A stretch of 64,000 nucleotides of DNA from Coniferiporia sulphurascens (GCA_002794785.1 NBBA01000011.1:1612001-1676000); one strand, 5' to 3'. Counted from the first letter of the stretch, positions 1 through 11,700 are shown. Notes: generated by a model not told the origin, from the sequence alone. Program-made: numbers and translations.

Positions 1-825
1 ATGAACGCTCCACGCGGTCTGATGATTGTGAAGATTCAAGAAACTGCTAATGTGTACCACCCCCTCGGATGAGAATTCTCAAGAGCAGTCCGTGGTTCAG
101 CTGAGCTCTTCTCCGCCGTCGTCCCGAACATAGTGCCTGCTCATGTGTCGCTTCGCGATTGCTATCCAGCTTTTTCGATGCTTTGCGGACGCACATTTAC
201 CGTGTGCACGCTTTTCATGACGGAGCTTGGGTCATGGTTCGCGCATCGATAGCAGGATCAGGTCTTCGGATGGGATAGAGAACCTCGCAAGGTTGCCTCC
301 CCTCGTTCGCGGTGACTCGCTATTGCACAAAATTAGTGAACCTGTCGAAGTTCGCGTCGACTGTTCTCTGCACGCCGATATCTACCCGCAATGTTCGACT
401 ATGATAAGCAGGCGTCTTAAAATCGAGGCTTCGCCCTATATGTCAAAAATCGGCTTTTAAATGCTCCCTTGTCTAAGCGTTTGCCTCGCTTAGGTTGGAA
501 TTAAGGAAAGGGTGTCGATGCAAGGTTGAAGGACACACGTTCAACAAGGATGTAGCCCGACGTTACGGAGATTAAGTATTAAAACTGGTGTAATCAGGTG
601 ACTCTGATGGCTGCGATACAGATTTCGGCAGATTGACGCGCGCAGCTCAGCATAAAACTTGTTGCAAGAAGGCAAGTAAAGCCCTGGTCTGTCTGCGCTG
701 TTTGCTGATCACTACTTCATCGTGTTAGCGCTACAAATGCACCCTGCCGAGCTCGCAGGTAACCCGACTAGTTCTCTTTTCTCGAGTTATGTCTCTAAGT
801 CTGTGTACACTTTTTTTTCGATGAA
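1..825. other. No gene recognised (left edge)
   Basis: Only short open frames are present, all interrupted by stops, and none shows a domain or a convincing exon-intron pattern. The segment merges into the decayed coiled-coil gene that follows, so it may hold its lost 5' part. This is inference. Confidence 0.4.
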
Positions 826-1745
826 GTGAGTTCATCACCCGCCATCAGTATCCTCGAAAGCACCAGTGGATCTACCGGGACATCAACGCTAATGAAATTG
901 AGTGCCTACGATGAATGTGCTCAAGATCTCGAGACCCGCCGCAAAGAGAGTCTAGAGAACGCCCGCAATATGTCCGAGAGCATAGAAGCCATCAGAGGGA
1001 ACTTCAAAGCCGTCCGAGGATACTAGAAGACTTTGCATGCTGACCTTGACAAGGAGGCAATTAGCAGATATTATGCAAGATGGAGGGAACTAGACAGGGC
1101 GAGTCCGTTGCTTGTCGAACGTTACGTTCAATTTACTTTTCTTGCTTCTTTTTGATAAAGACCTTTGAAATAATTGTGTTGGAGACAAATCGGTTGGCGT
1201 CGAAAGGTGCTCGACGGATAAAAGGTTGGTTTCGTACGGTCTTCCCTCGTATTTGGACCCCATATACGAAATCGATGCTTATGAAAGTTCTGGTTTCCAG
1301 ACTTTTCCACTGATTTTTGCGACTTCATCGGAAACAAGTATAGCACTGTGTCGGCCGAAGACAAAGAACAAGAACTAGAACGATTTAAGAACGTAAACAT
1401 CAGCGCTGCGCTGTAAGGTTGTGATGACAAGTCAAACGCTTTAGGACCTCTTCTCGGAGAAAACGTCACTTTTCGGCCCCGAGTCGAAAAACCTATGCGA
1501 GCTAATGGGCAAAATAAATGGCTTGCACAAGGACGTTCAAAACTTCGGATTCGAAATTACGACTTCTGGCTTTTCGAATAAGCAGAAGGCGATCGAAGAT
1601 ATTGAGAACTTGGATAAAAATCTTAGACGGTACGTGCCTGATCTGTTTCAATAATCTATAAACTGACTGATTTATTTCCTTTAGAATGAAGGTCTGACCG
1701 TCTGCTTTCGTCGTGGCGTCGTTCGGAGCTTCTCATCGAGCCAAT
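826..1745 (+). pseudogene. Relic of a coiled-coil protein gene
   Basis: An open frame from 826 encodes 66 residues rich in Glu, Lys, Arg and Ser, ends in TAG at 1024-1026, and then continues in the same frame with helix-like sequence (KTLHADLDKEAISRYYARW). More coding-like sequence lies at about 1500-1630 in another frame (LMGKINGLHKDVQNFGFEI and on). It is followed by a plausible intron with donor GTACGT and acceptor TTTAG near 1684, after which the frame closes almost at once. Stops at about 1024, 1420 and 1695 and the frame changes indicate a broken gene rather than a spliced one. The charged, heptad-like composition suggests a coiled coil. I do not recognise the family. Confidence 0.45.
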
Positions 1746-3500
1746 TAGATCGAGGTCTCCGATCACCGCAACTTAGAGGACAACGGACAGTGTTTAGCAA
1801 TTGCAAACATCTGGACAGTGGTGGGTTGAGCCCGTAATCGTACTAATTGGCGATGAAGTTGACTTCTAAAGCAGCTTTGCTCCGATGCAACTGAAATTAG
1901 CGTCCAAATGAACTTCATCAGGAAAAAGAAGTTGCACGAAGACGTTAGTTGTTCAGTATCCTGTCCGAGTAAACTGTTCCATTTGATCGCAATTATCCAG
2001 CTCTTTTGTGAAAGGTTAGCAACTACCCGACAATTTTATCACCGCCTTTATGAGATTTTATGTGAACTCGTTCTGGGAAATCGCCCGGGTTACCTGTGAG
2101 TAGAGCTTGCTCGTACGCGAGCTTTCCCTTCTGTACCTCTAACCGTGCCTTACAATGCATGTACATGTATACCTTTTCTGGAAAAGCCCGAGCCTGCCTG
2201 TGTACATAGTGCCTGGTTCGACCCTGTAAGTGAAAGAATGGTCCTGGAATTTTCGCTTTTTGTCGCTCACATACCATATCTGTTTGTTGTCTCAGGGATA
2301 TCCATACGGCGCTCGGACGGCACGGCCGCCATTATCTCAACCTCTCTAGGTGTGCACGAAAAGTGATGTATGTTCTTAGTTCACAAACGCAAGCGTATCA
2401 GGTTCCGTTAAGGCCGTACCACTAAGCTGACACTCCTCTGACCGCCCACCCGAGCATATTCCTCAGAAAAGCGACAAGGTGAAATGACCCAGGGTGGGTG
2501 AGTCCAAAATTCTTGAGGGTGTTCAGTCCATATCGAGGACACTGTTCCACATGTAAACTGTCTGTCAGGAGCCACTGCAGTGATTGTTTACCTTTGTACT
2601 GTCGGTACTATCTGGAATGACGATTGGAATGGTGAAGCATCTTCTCATAGATGAATGTGAGCATTTGTAGGATCCCTTGTCGCGTTGCGACCGTCTTAGA
2701 CTTGGCGCATTTGCGATACGTGTAACAAGCGATGTTCCCGGTGGGTATTTCTCTGTCGTGCCTATTGTCTGCACGCCCGTAACCTTATCCGCCTCCCAGC
2801 CTCGATGCAGTCCATTGAACTAAACTTATTCTCAGCAAGTGATGGGTTTGCGTATACAACGGAGAATGAACTTCCATTCTAACTACTGTTGGTTCGCCAT
2901 CACCTTCCGATTTGGCTATACGCGGATATTTTTCTGGTAAGCGTTGCAAACTTTTAAAAAAAATCTTTGAGCTATTTAAATCACTTTTCTCGCCTTCATA
3001 TTTTCTTGGGCTTCTAATGGTCTGAGGAGTGGACGTACGCTCCCAGAGTATCCAAGCGAAATCATACCACGCATTGATGTATAATCAAGCTGTATGTTGC
3101 CCTTTAAGGAAGACCATAATTGCAATCATGGAAGACTATCGGTGATTCCTCAAGAACCTTTGACTCACATCCGGTTACGTGATTCCTTGGTATACCGGCA
3201 CTTGAAGCACACCAGCCGTAGACAGCACCGCACCGCGCCAAATTCACAGAAGCCCCTTCTCACGGGGCTCCGTCAGGTCTTATGTGCATGCGCCCATCAA
3301 CATCGGCGCTTCCACTCTACGAGAAGAACCCCAACATCGTGGCGAGTCCTGCCATCTCGATACTTGATAACTATTCATGATATCTGAAGCTTCGCTGCAA
3401 CAAGAGCGCGCATTTGGTCAACCGCGCTGAGTCGCAAAGCCTGGAGGTTACTTTTTTGCCATGAATCGGGGCTTACACTTGGAACTTTTGTGCAGGTACT
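1746..3500. other. Decayed sequence, no supported gene
   Basis: Several ORFs of 60-100 codons occur on both strands (for example 1908-2099 and 3094-3387), but none has a recognisable domain or consistent splice signals. The stretch sits between two relics and looks like degraded accessory DNA. Confidence 0.35.
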
Positions 3501-3689
3501 TCGGAGTCCTGTCTATACGTGATAGTCCTTGGTCACGATAACGTTGAGATGTATACTATTTGTCCTCTAACAATACACTTGCAGAGCTATTTTCTCGACG
3601 GAACGCTCAACGCCTATTCCGCCTCTATCACTTCCGACCGTTGTATATCTGTTAAGATAACAGAGGTGGAAAGAGTCACCTCGTGCTAT

Positions 3690-3970
3690 CTTGCCTCTTA
3701 TCGGGTTAAACATGAAGCTAAACCGTTCTCGCCCCGAAATTATTTTCAGAGTAATTGAAAAAGATTTCAGCTCAACGCTTTTTTCGCTTCTTTGCACGCC
3801 ATATGACACGTTACGCATGGCGCGAGCGCCCTCGTCTCTTCTTTCTTACTATCTTGGTTTGGTCTTCCTGGATTCTCTGGAGCGTTCATATGACGCGTAT
3901 TTGGGACACAACCGCTGGAGTGTACCCGGCAGTAAATGCCTCCTGGTGACGCCCCCGGACACATTTCTGT
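3690..3970 (+). pseudogene. Gene relic upstream of FRE1 (left copy)
   Basis: A short coding-like stretch (RFFRFFARHMTRYAWRERPR) lies about 1.2 kb upstream of FRE1. A similar stretch lies at the same relative place and orientation upstream of FRE2, on the minus strand near 36,920-36,985 (FRFFAHHKICHAWYKFPRFF). At DNA level some 60 nt of the two align without gaps and most positions agree. It is therefore an ancestral piece carried by both arms of the inverted duplication. Stops and loss of similarity on both sides suggest a decayed gene. Its function is not recognisable. Confidence 0.4.
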
Positions 3971-4561
3971 GGACTTATAAATATTAGAGGTAAGGAGCCG
4001 CTTTCTCTGTTTTTTTGTGTGTGACGGCATCACGATTCATTGCTGTTTTCGTCAGCACAAAAAAGCGGGCTCTGGAGGTATCAAAAGCCCAGTCCGCGGG
4101 TTCCGACCGTCATCATGCTTCGCGAATAAGTAAAAATATATCTGGACATGCGTCAACCTCTCTTAGACTTCTGGCCCGGGAGTACTCTTGGGGTACTAGT
4201 ACGCCTGACCGGCGACCATGTCGTTCTGGCGGGATGAGAAACGCTTCCGAGTGGCGAATGGAATACCGAATCCGGCGCTCTGAATAATTTATTTGCTGCC
4301 GGCGCTGTAATTGCTGCCTTCTGTGCCATCGAAAAGAAGTTAGTGGGAACATCTATCTTCCTTTGTCTCAGGACTCTCGCCGTTACTGATAGTGCCCATA
4401 ATTGCGGAGTCACAGATTTTTCAAGACGGCGTCCGCCATGTTTCGTACATGCAGGAGGCCTCACCGACTGAATTGAAAAGTAGCAATCTGAAGAGAAGGG
4501 CTGTGAGTACTGGGACCGCGACTTCTTTAAGATTCAATGGTCAATGGGAATACAAATATTA

Positions 4562-4585
4562 ATCAGATAAGGGCGAATCAGATAA
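4562..4585 (+). promoter_or_regulatory. Tandem ATCAGATAA iron-GATA elements
   Basis: Two exact copies of ATCAGATAA lie at 4562-4570 and 4577-4585, about 410-430 nt upstream of the FRE1 start codon, with a third GATA core (AGATAGAT) directly after them. ATCWGATAA is the published binding core of fungal iron-responsive GATA repressors (Urbs1, SreA, Sre1 class). The spacing of 15 nt between copies places them on similar faces of the helix. Repression of FRE1 in iron-replete cells is inferred from site and gene identity. Confidence 0.65.
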
Positions 4586-4989
4586 GATAGATGCGCAGAC
4601 AAAAATACCCATCACACTATCTTTGTGTTCGATGATTCTTCTGGTGCGCTCGTCGACAGTCTACGGCGCTCAGACTCCGTGAAACCATGCAGCTCCCGAC
4701 TCAGCATATACCTTTTTCCGGCTCATAATCCTTCTGCAAAATCAGGACTAGCTATAGCATCCGCTAGCAACGGAACTTACGCTCCGCCTATCGCACCATT
4801 TGTGCTAAAATTGAACACAACTAGGAAGTACGCTCTAAATTCCAGCTCAACTCGAAAGGCACCAACACAGGCATACTTTTTATCCGCCTGTGATCTCGTG
4901 TCAGACTCTCCGATAAGTACAAATAGCACTCGCCACGCCTCGCTGCTCAATACCATTGCTTCCCATAGAGACATAGTGCGCATCCGACA

Positions 4990-7648
4990 ATGACGACCAA
5001 GCTACTCGAGCGGCGAGACCTTGCTGACCTTGACAGGACGCTCCGTAACGCGCGTATTGCGGAATATCCATTGCAATCCATCTACCTCTTCGTCAGCCTC
5101 ATCTTCGTTGTTGCGTTGTACAACGTTGTATCTATCGCGCACAGCTATTTTGTCATCCACAGAGCCCGTTCATTGGAGCTACCACTACGGGAGATAATCG
5201 AAGATGAAGAGAAGCAGGAAAATGAGCGCGTTGCCGCATCTCTGGACCGCGCGTCCGTCAGACGCGTCCCGTCCGCTTTACTCAACCTCGCGCGGACCGC
5301 CGCCTATCGGCTGACAATTCCCACCTGGTTCGGTATACGTCTTACGCCTATGGAAATAAGTATCCCCTTGCTTTACGTCCTCACACTTTTGACCTGGGAG
5401 TTCGCCAAAGGTCTGTCAGAGTCGCCAAGCAAATAGAAATCGATCGCTGATTATTTGATCAATCTCAGCCCGTAATTTAATCAACGGTCAGCTTGACCCA
5501 CAGTATTGGGCTGACCGTGCCGGAACCCTTGCCGTCTGCAAACTGACCTTTATCGCTGCACTATCTGGGAAGAACAACATCATATCCCGTTAGTATTGTA
5601 TTCGGTTCTTTTCATTTGCGCTGCTGATCCGAAATTATTTTTTCTTAGTGCTGACCGGAATCAGTTATGAAAAAGTTCGTAAGATAAGTTCCAAGTAATG
5701 GGAACGCTTAGTCCCGTGGTCACTAATTATCCATGCTTAAAGCTGAGTATTCTCCACCGGGTTGCGGCACGTACGCTTGTCCTTCTGGTCTGGATTCATT
5801 TCTGGGGAAGAGTAAGTTTGTCCGTATATTACAAAATCCAAAGGATCGCAAATTTCTGAATGAAACTGCGTCTCTTCAGTGGCAACTTGTGTGGGTTCAG
5901 AAGCACCCAGCACCTTAATAATTCCCCTTACTAACTGATACACTCTTTTGTAGGTTCAATGGGAGCGACTCGATCGTCAATGGGTGGCTGCGGAGTGGGA
6001 TTGCAGCAGCCTCGGCATTGACACTGGCAGCCCTTATTACAAACAGGAAGACCCGAAAACACGCATACGAGTTGTTTGTGGTGTCGCACAACGTTTTAAT
6101 TTTGTGCGATACTTCCTAACTTGTTCTCAAACTTTTGGCTTAACCATCATCTTCAGCCTCTTTCTACTTGCCGTGTACTTTCACGTGCGGAATTTTCCAC
6201 AGTATGCCTTATGGATCTAACATTATCATTTCTTATTCTAACCTTCCTTCTTTGTGACGGCCTGCTTAGATTCACCGCGTATGCGTGGCCGCCCTTCATA
6301 GTTTGGGGCCTCGACAGACTCCTGCGACTATCGCGGGTCATATACATCCGTCATCTCTCCTCGCAGAAACCCTCCAGCCCTACTAACGCACTGATAGAGA
6401 TCCTCCCCACCGACGCCATCCGGGTGACTTTACGCATCTCCTCCTCTAAGCTCCTCTCCTGGCGGCCCGGACAGCATGCTTATCTCACGGTCCCGAGCGT
6501 ATCTCGCTCCCAGCTAGAAGCTCATCCATTCACCATTGCATCACTCGACGCGCCCGACGGTGGCGAGGTGTTCTTGAAGTTCATCATACGCGCGCGGACG
6601 GGATTCACGCGTCGGCTCTATGACTACGCTGTCCGTGCCAGCTCTGAAGCACCGTCATCAGACGAAGTACTCGAGTGTCGAGTATCAGCGTATATCGACG
6701 GACCCTATGGATCTCCACCTAGCGTCAACACGTACCCAAACGTCATCCTTATTGCGGGCAAGTCCCTTTGCACGATTCCATTTCTCGCGTCTTCCACTGA
6801 ACGGATAGCTCCACAGGAGGTTCTGGTATATCATACACGTTGCCTGTAATATTAGACATAGCCCGGTATGTGCCTTTAATAGTCCAGGCACCAGCCATGT
6901 TATACCCGATCTCGCCCTGACAATACACAGACAGAAGAAGGACCGGTTATCGGTCTGCCGTCGCGTTCTTTTCTTGTGGTTCATTCGCGAGCAAGGTGAG
7001 TACTGGCTTCTGTGCGAGTGTCTCGCCAATTTCCGCTTTGCTGATTACACCCTCTGCTTTTCTCGGACCGAAAGCGCACATCCGCTGGGTCTCAGATGAC
7101 CTGGCCCGACTTGCGAAATCGTCCTCTACAGGCCTCGAAATAGACATTCGGATCTTCGTTACAGGTCCCGCTCCGAGCCGCCCACCTCACGCCTACAAGG
7201 CCTCGCTCACTCCGGAATCTGACACAATCGGCGAGAGAGCCGGTAGTGAGAAACAAGGTTCATTAGAAGGTTCCATGCCCGACGGGACCACGGCGCACCG
7301 CGACCACGACCTCAGTCAAGATAATGCGTTTGTCACTGTGTCCCATGCTGGACGTGAATCGGTGGGCCTCGCACAACTGCTCGAGGACGAGATTTCGCTC
7401 TGCGCGGGAACAGGTTCTGTCGCTGTACACGGTACGTCTACGCTTTCGAAACAGTCATCATGTCTTTGGGATACTATGCGCCGACCGTTTAATTCACCCC
7501 CTATTTCACATTTACAGTTTCAGGGCCAACGACGCTCATTGATGATGTCCGGCGTACTCTACGAAAGCCGAGCGTATCTGGCCCCACTACTATCCTCAAA
7601 GGAGGCGCAAGCGTCTTTTTGCACGTCGAAACCTTCGGAATTGCGTGA
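4990..7648 (+). CDS. FRE: Ferric reductase transmembrane protein FRE1 (12 exons)
   Basis: NADPH-dependent plasma-membrane metalloreductase that passes electrons through FAD and two b hemes to extracellular Fe(III) or Cu(II), the first step of reductive iron uptake. Exons I infer: 4990-5410, 5469-5588, 5649-5674, 5743-5811, 5880-5890, 5954-6103, 6157-6201, 6270-6757, 6817-6865, 6931-6995, 7075-7431, 7518-7648. All phases agree and give 643 residues. Visible features: N-terminal membrane helix (30-55), the family segment LINGQLDPQYWADRAGTL, heme histidine pairs H194/H208 and H261/H275, FAD motif HPFTIAS (366-372), NADPH motif GGSGISYTLP (about 444-453), and conserved C-terminus VETFGIA. Exon 5 is an 11-nt microexon, intron 8 has a GC donor, and several other donors are weak (GTCTGT, GTTCGT). 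No frameshift seen. Paralog: FRE2 at 33,053-35,711. Confidence 0.9.
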
Positions 7649-8880
7649 TTGCCAAAGTCAAAGCAAGTAACCTTGCCAAGACTCTGTCTTAAAAGAATAT
7701 ATTCCATAAAATAACGTGTCTATACCTTACTTTGAAAGAAATTGCCCTCAGAAATTAGACTGTGCGGTATCTGCCCCCGCGGATTGTCAGAACGATTCAA
7801 GGCAACAAATCTGTATCGTAGGCTGAAAGAGCTAACACTGTTCGACATCAGGGCAAGTGGATTGCAAGATTCACAATCCGCCGGATTGTATCATTTGCAT
7901 CAAACGGAAGCAAAATATTTTTGGAAGGGCTAATACTGTATCTTTTGGCTCGAATCTGAATGCATGCAGAAGACACATTGTACGATAACACAATCACCGC
8001 ACCATCCCCCTCTTGAAGCACTGCGTGATGTCCGCCAAAAGAGCGGTGGTTCTTACCCCGTTTGATACGAGGAACCTTCTTCGATCTTCGTCTCCCCAGC
8101 TCGGGTTCTGCTTCGAATGAATACATCTGATTGGGCGAAGAGAAAAAAGACGAGGACGCCTTCTTCCTATATTAATATTCCCCGGAAAGTCATGCCTGCT
8201 GATCATCACAACGGCGATTAGCCCGTATGCGGAATGGTGGATCGTCGGGTAGGCGTTACGAACGTGAAAGGATTATAGAGGTTCGACGCGGCACAAGCAA
8301 CGATTTAATCCAAGGACTCGAGATTTAAAGGAAAAGCATAATCAAAAGAGGGCATCTAACGGAGAAGCAGGCATGGCCATCGGAATGCCCTTCCCGTTGC
8401 GTTATACGTTAAGTCCGTAGTGGCCTACTAACAGATATCCAAATGCATCCCCCATTCATAAAGGCGCATCACGGCGCGCAGATTGTGTGGCTGGGATATT
8501 CCGAGCTACTAGAAGCTTACAGTATAGTGGCTTGTGACTCGGAGTAGACAAAGACAAGAGATTCTAGACCCACTATGCACTCTTGGGAAATTTATCCCTC
8601 GTTGTATATATTGCTGCCATTCTCCGCTTATCCCCTCGGATAATTAAAGACGAAAAAAGACAAAAAATGTCTAGGTCAGGTTGTCCGGTAAATGAACTTC
8701 GGATTACATTAATTTAGCGCCGCTGGCTATGGGCTACAGTATGACCCCGGTCATAAGTTGAGTTTGATTGGGTTTCCGATACGGCGACGTTAGCTTCCAT
8801 AAACTGAGAGTGCGTCCATCCACACAGACCCAGTTTATAGGGGAGGTAGCGATGTTCATAAAGAGTCAAATGTATAGAGG
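7649..8880. other. Spacer after FRE1, no gene recognised
   Basis: AT-richer sequence with short open frames only. It separates FRE1 from the module array. On the other arm the corresponding spacer, between FRE2 and its modules, is only about 0.9 kb. Confidence 0.4.
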
Positions 8881-8904
8881 ACGCCGTCTTCACTGTATTC
8901 GTCG

Positions 8905-9190
8905 GAGAACGCCGAGATCACGTGGTCCACTGCTATTCCGGACGATTTTCCGAGCCGTGCCCACTGGCAACCTTGGCTTTCCTCCGTCTCACTCTCGTTT
9001 CAAGTTTTCGAAAGAGGCGGACCTTCCCTTTCGCTCTCGCTTTTAGGACGGATAATAAAAACGGAACCATCATACTCTGTGCGGAAGTGACTGTAGGGAC
9101 ACGGCTTGGAGACGGATACGGACTGTGTACGAATACAGCAAGCCACCAAGTTTGGAATACTACCATTCGCGGACTCAGAGCCTTACAGGG
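8905..9190 (+). repeat. Module Y, copy 1
   Basis: About 280 nt beginning near GATCACGTGG and ending near CTACCATTCGCGGACTC. The same order of blocks (CACGTGG, TTTTCCTCCGTCTC, CTTTCGCT, CTTGGAGACGGATACGG, ACCATTCGCGGACTC) recurs at 10,260-10,640 and, inverted, at 31,835-32,160. No coding frame is shared among the copies, so the element appears non-coding. Its class (MITE, solo LTR, SINE or other) cannot be decided by reading. Confidence 0.6.
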
Positions 9191-9469
9191 AGTTGGGCTT
9201 GGCTTTCAAGGGAGAGGATGACCTAAAAGGGAACGTCGATCAATCTCAGCCTTTAGCGGGGGAATCGCTTCTACTGCCAAAGGACCGTAAATACTTCACA
9301 CGAAAAGCAAATCAAATGGGCACAGTGATTCCCGTCTACATCCGAGACCCTTCGCTTTTCTATCCCTTAAGCCGTTTTTATCCTAACAGATGCTCTAGAT
9401 GCTCTAGGCCACTAGTACGTCTCGACCCAGGCCCCATCGTCAACCTCAGGGTACCTATACCTGCCTATC

Positions 9470-9900
9470 GGAAATGAAGTTCCTTCCTCACGGCTGCCTT
9501 TCCCAAGTACAAGAATTCGGACTTCTGAGGCCTGCGTATGTTGATGGACAGCATAGTGCTCTCCCGGTACAGCTCTTATCCAGAGCAAGGGTAACTAGTG
9601 TCCACACTACAAAGCCAGGAAAAAACAAACTTTCAAATGCACAGTCGTAATTACCTAGGGGCCTTTGAAAAAGGAATTATGCAGTGTTCGTGTCCTTCAA
9701 GTTGTCGTTGTCTGAAATAATAACTCGTTCCGACTTCCGACTCTTCCGCCCTGTCTGAAATGAAAAGTTCTTTGCCCACAGTTGTCTTCTCCTAACGCGC
9801 TATCGCGGACTCCCTCTGTGCATACTGATACGAGTAGGCAGGTGCCGCTGTTCCCGCCCGGCCCGGGCTTTCGTTTGTTCAACAAACTCTGGTAGGCAAG
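9470..9900 (+). repeat. Module X units (left arm, first group)
   Basis: Contains two diverged units. Near 9730 a unit opens with a CGTTCCGACTTCCGACTC-like block, continues with a CCCACAGTTGTCTTCTC block, and closes near 9865 with CCCGCCCGGCCCG. A more degenerate unit lies at 9470-9600 and shares GACTTCTG and the GTAACTAGTGTCCACACT block with the unit at about 11,060-11,090. No shared open frame. Confidence 0.5.
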
Positions 9901-10004
9901 GCGAATCGCGTCAGCTGCTCTTGTGTTCTTTCAAAAGAAAAGAAAAGAAAAAGAGCATTCGCAACAACCAGTCAAATCTACGGCATTCCTGCCGTTGTAG
10001 GGTC

Positions 10005-10215
10005 TCTAGCTCTCCTGGGCCATTCGACTCGTCCCGACTCCCGACTCTTCCATCTACTGGGGTGCCTTCTCGTAGGAAAGATAAGGACTCTCCGCCCACT
10101 ACATACGGTCGTCCTTCTCTCTACCGTTCTCAAGACCTGTTTAAGAGGTACAATATAGCAAGTATAACATAGCGTCACTGTCCCCGTCCGGCCCGAGACT
10201 CATCGGCCGAAACTA
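10005..10215 (+). repeat. Module X unit (left arm, best copy)
   Basis: About 200 nt opening with TTCGACTCGTCCCGACTCCC and closing with GTCCGGCCCGAGACTCATCG. Its reverse complement is readily recognised at 30,760-30,960: the CGGCCGATGAGT, TCGGGCCGG, AACAGGTCTTGAGA and GTGGGCGGAGAGT blocks follow in the same order. This pair is the clearest evidence that the array belongs to an inverted duplication. Confidence 0.65.
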
Positions 10216-10259
10216 AAACCAAATCAAATTGAATCCTTTCACATTGCACTCAGTCTGTT

Positions 10260-10640
10260 GTCTTCAAATGGCGCGGGAAATGTAATTTCCTCCTTTAAAT
10301 GCAGGCGTTGTTGGCAGATAAATGAAACTTCACCCTGTGCCGTCCACTCGACTCTGGTGTGTCGGACGGAATTCGCCGGGATCACGTGGCTTACTGCCAT
10401 CAGTCCGTCCAAACTTGTTTTCCTCCGTCTCTTACTCACTCTTGCTTCATATTTTCGTAGGAGACTGGATCTATCTCTTTCGCTTATGTATTGAAAACAA
10501 TGGTTGGTAAGGGAATCAGAGTAATCCGAGCGGAAATGGCTGTAAGAACACGACTTGGAGGCGGATACGGCCTACTGTTCGAATATGGCAGACTCCCAAA
10601 TTTAGAAAGCTACCATTCGCGGACTCCGAGCCTTAGGGAT
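10260..10640 (+). repeat. Module Y, copy 2
   Basis: Direct repeat of 8905-9190, extended on its left by about 110 nt that are also present in the inverted copy at 31,835-32,160 (blocks GAGTGGACGGCACAG, GCCAACAACGCC and TTTAAA on the minus strand). Copy 2 and the right-arm copy look closer to each other than either does to copy 1, by eye. Confidence 0.65.
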
Positions 10641-10899
10641 TCAAGTGAAACCGAAACCAAGAAGGACTTTAAATGCATTAAAAGCAAGAAAACACCCCAA
10701 AAGAGCACACTGACCGCTTCCAGCCTCTAGCCGAGTGCTCTCTTTTGCTGATAAGAGACTGTCACCACGCCGAAAATCAAATCGACCACACGGCTATTCC
10801 CAATGTTGTCGTCCAAATACGTGAGAGAATGTCCTCTCAAAGCTGCTGCATTTTGTGGGCCATCTTCATCTTTCAGCGTCTTGACCCCCCAGGCCATTA

Positions 10900-11700
10900 G
10901 TCCGTGTCGAACCCACCCCCCGACCTCGCGGCCAACCAAGAAACTCAGCTGTCTGAAACTCTTTTGCCCACGGCTACCTTCTCTAATTACACGATCTCGG
11001 ACTTCTGGGCACGCGCACACTGATAGGCGATACAGTGCCCGCCCGGCCCGACTTTTGTCCAGAGACGGGAGTAACTAGCATCCACACTGTAAAGCGCACG
11101 ACACTCAAAAAAACAAGCTTCCGAGAGCACAATTGTCTGTCCTCACCCAAAGGCGCCTTTAGGGTCTTCAATTGCTCTTTCCCAGCTTATACAATTCGTT
11201 CCGACTCCCGACTTTCCCGTATTCTTCGCCCAGAGTTGCCTTCTCAACGCATTGTCGCAAACCCTCATGGTCTGTGTAAGCTGATATATGGTGCGGTTGG
11301 TATGGAATATGTTCATTTCCCCCTCCTAGTCCAGAACTCTCATCCAGGGGCTAGAGTATGTCAACAATTACCTTACACATCGGGGCTTACAAGGCAAATT
11401 ACACGAGTAGCCTTCGTGCTTATCCAAAAGTGAAAAAGAAGAGCACCCGTAGCGATTAACTCTGTCTACTGCGGTTTTTTGCCTTTAGCGGAGTCCAGCT
11501 CCTCCAAAATGTTCGACTCGTTCCGAATCCCGGCTCCCTCATCGACCGGGGTGTCTTCTTGTAGGAAACCTAGCTGTCGACGGATTACACCGCTTTTCCT
11601 TAGCAGATTCACAGACTCCCAGGGCACGTATAAATTGAACGATATAGGAGATATATCATGGGGCATCCGCCATCCCGCCCGGCCCGAGGTTCTCGTTTAG
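10900..11700 (+). repeat. Module X units (left arm, second group)
   Basis: Three further units end or begin here: one closing near 11,050 with CCCGCCCGGCCCGA, one opening near 11,195 with ATTCGTTCCGACTCCCGACT, and one running from 11,510 (GTTCGACTCGTTCCGAATCC) to 11,690 (CCCGCCCGGCCCGAGG). Spacing between corresponding blocks is about 300 nt, with internal insertions or deletions. No coding potential is shared among the units. Confidence 0.55.

Noticed and set aside
4625..4993. 122-codon plus-strand ORF ending at the FRE1 start
   Set aside because: Overlaps the FRE1 promoter and start codon. Composition is not coding-like and no equivalent exists upstream of FRE2.
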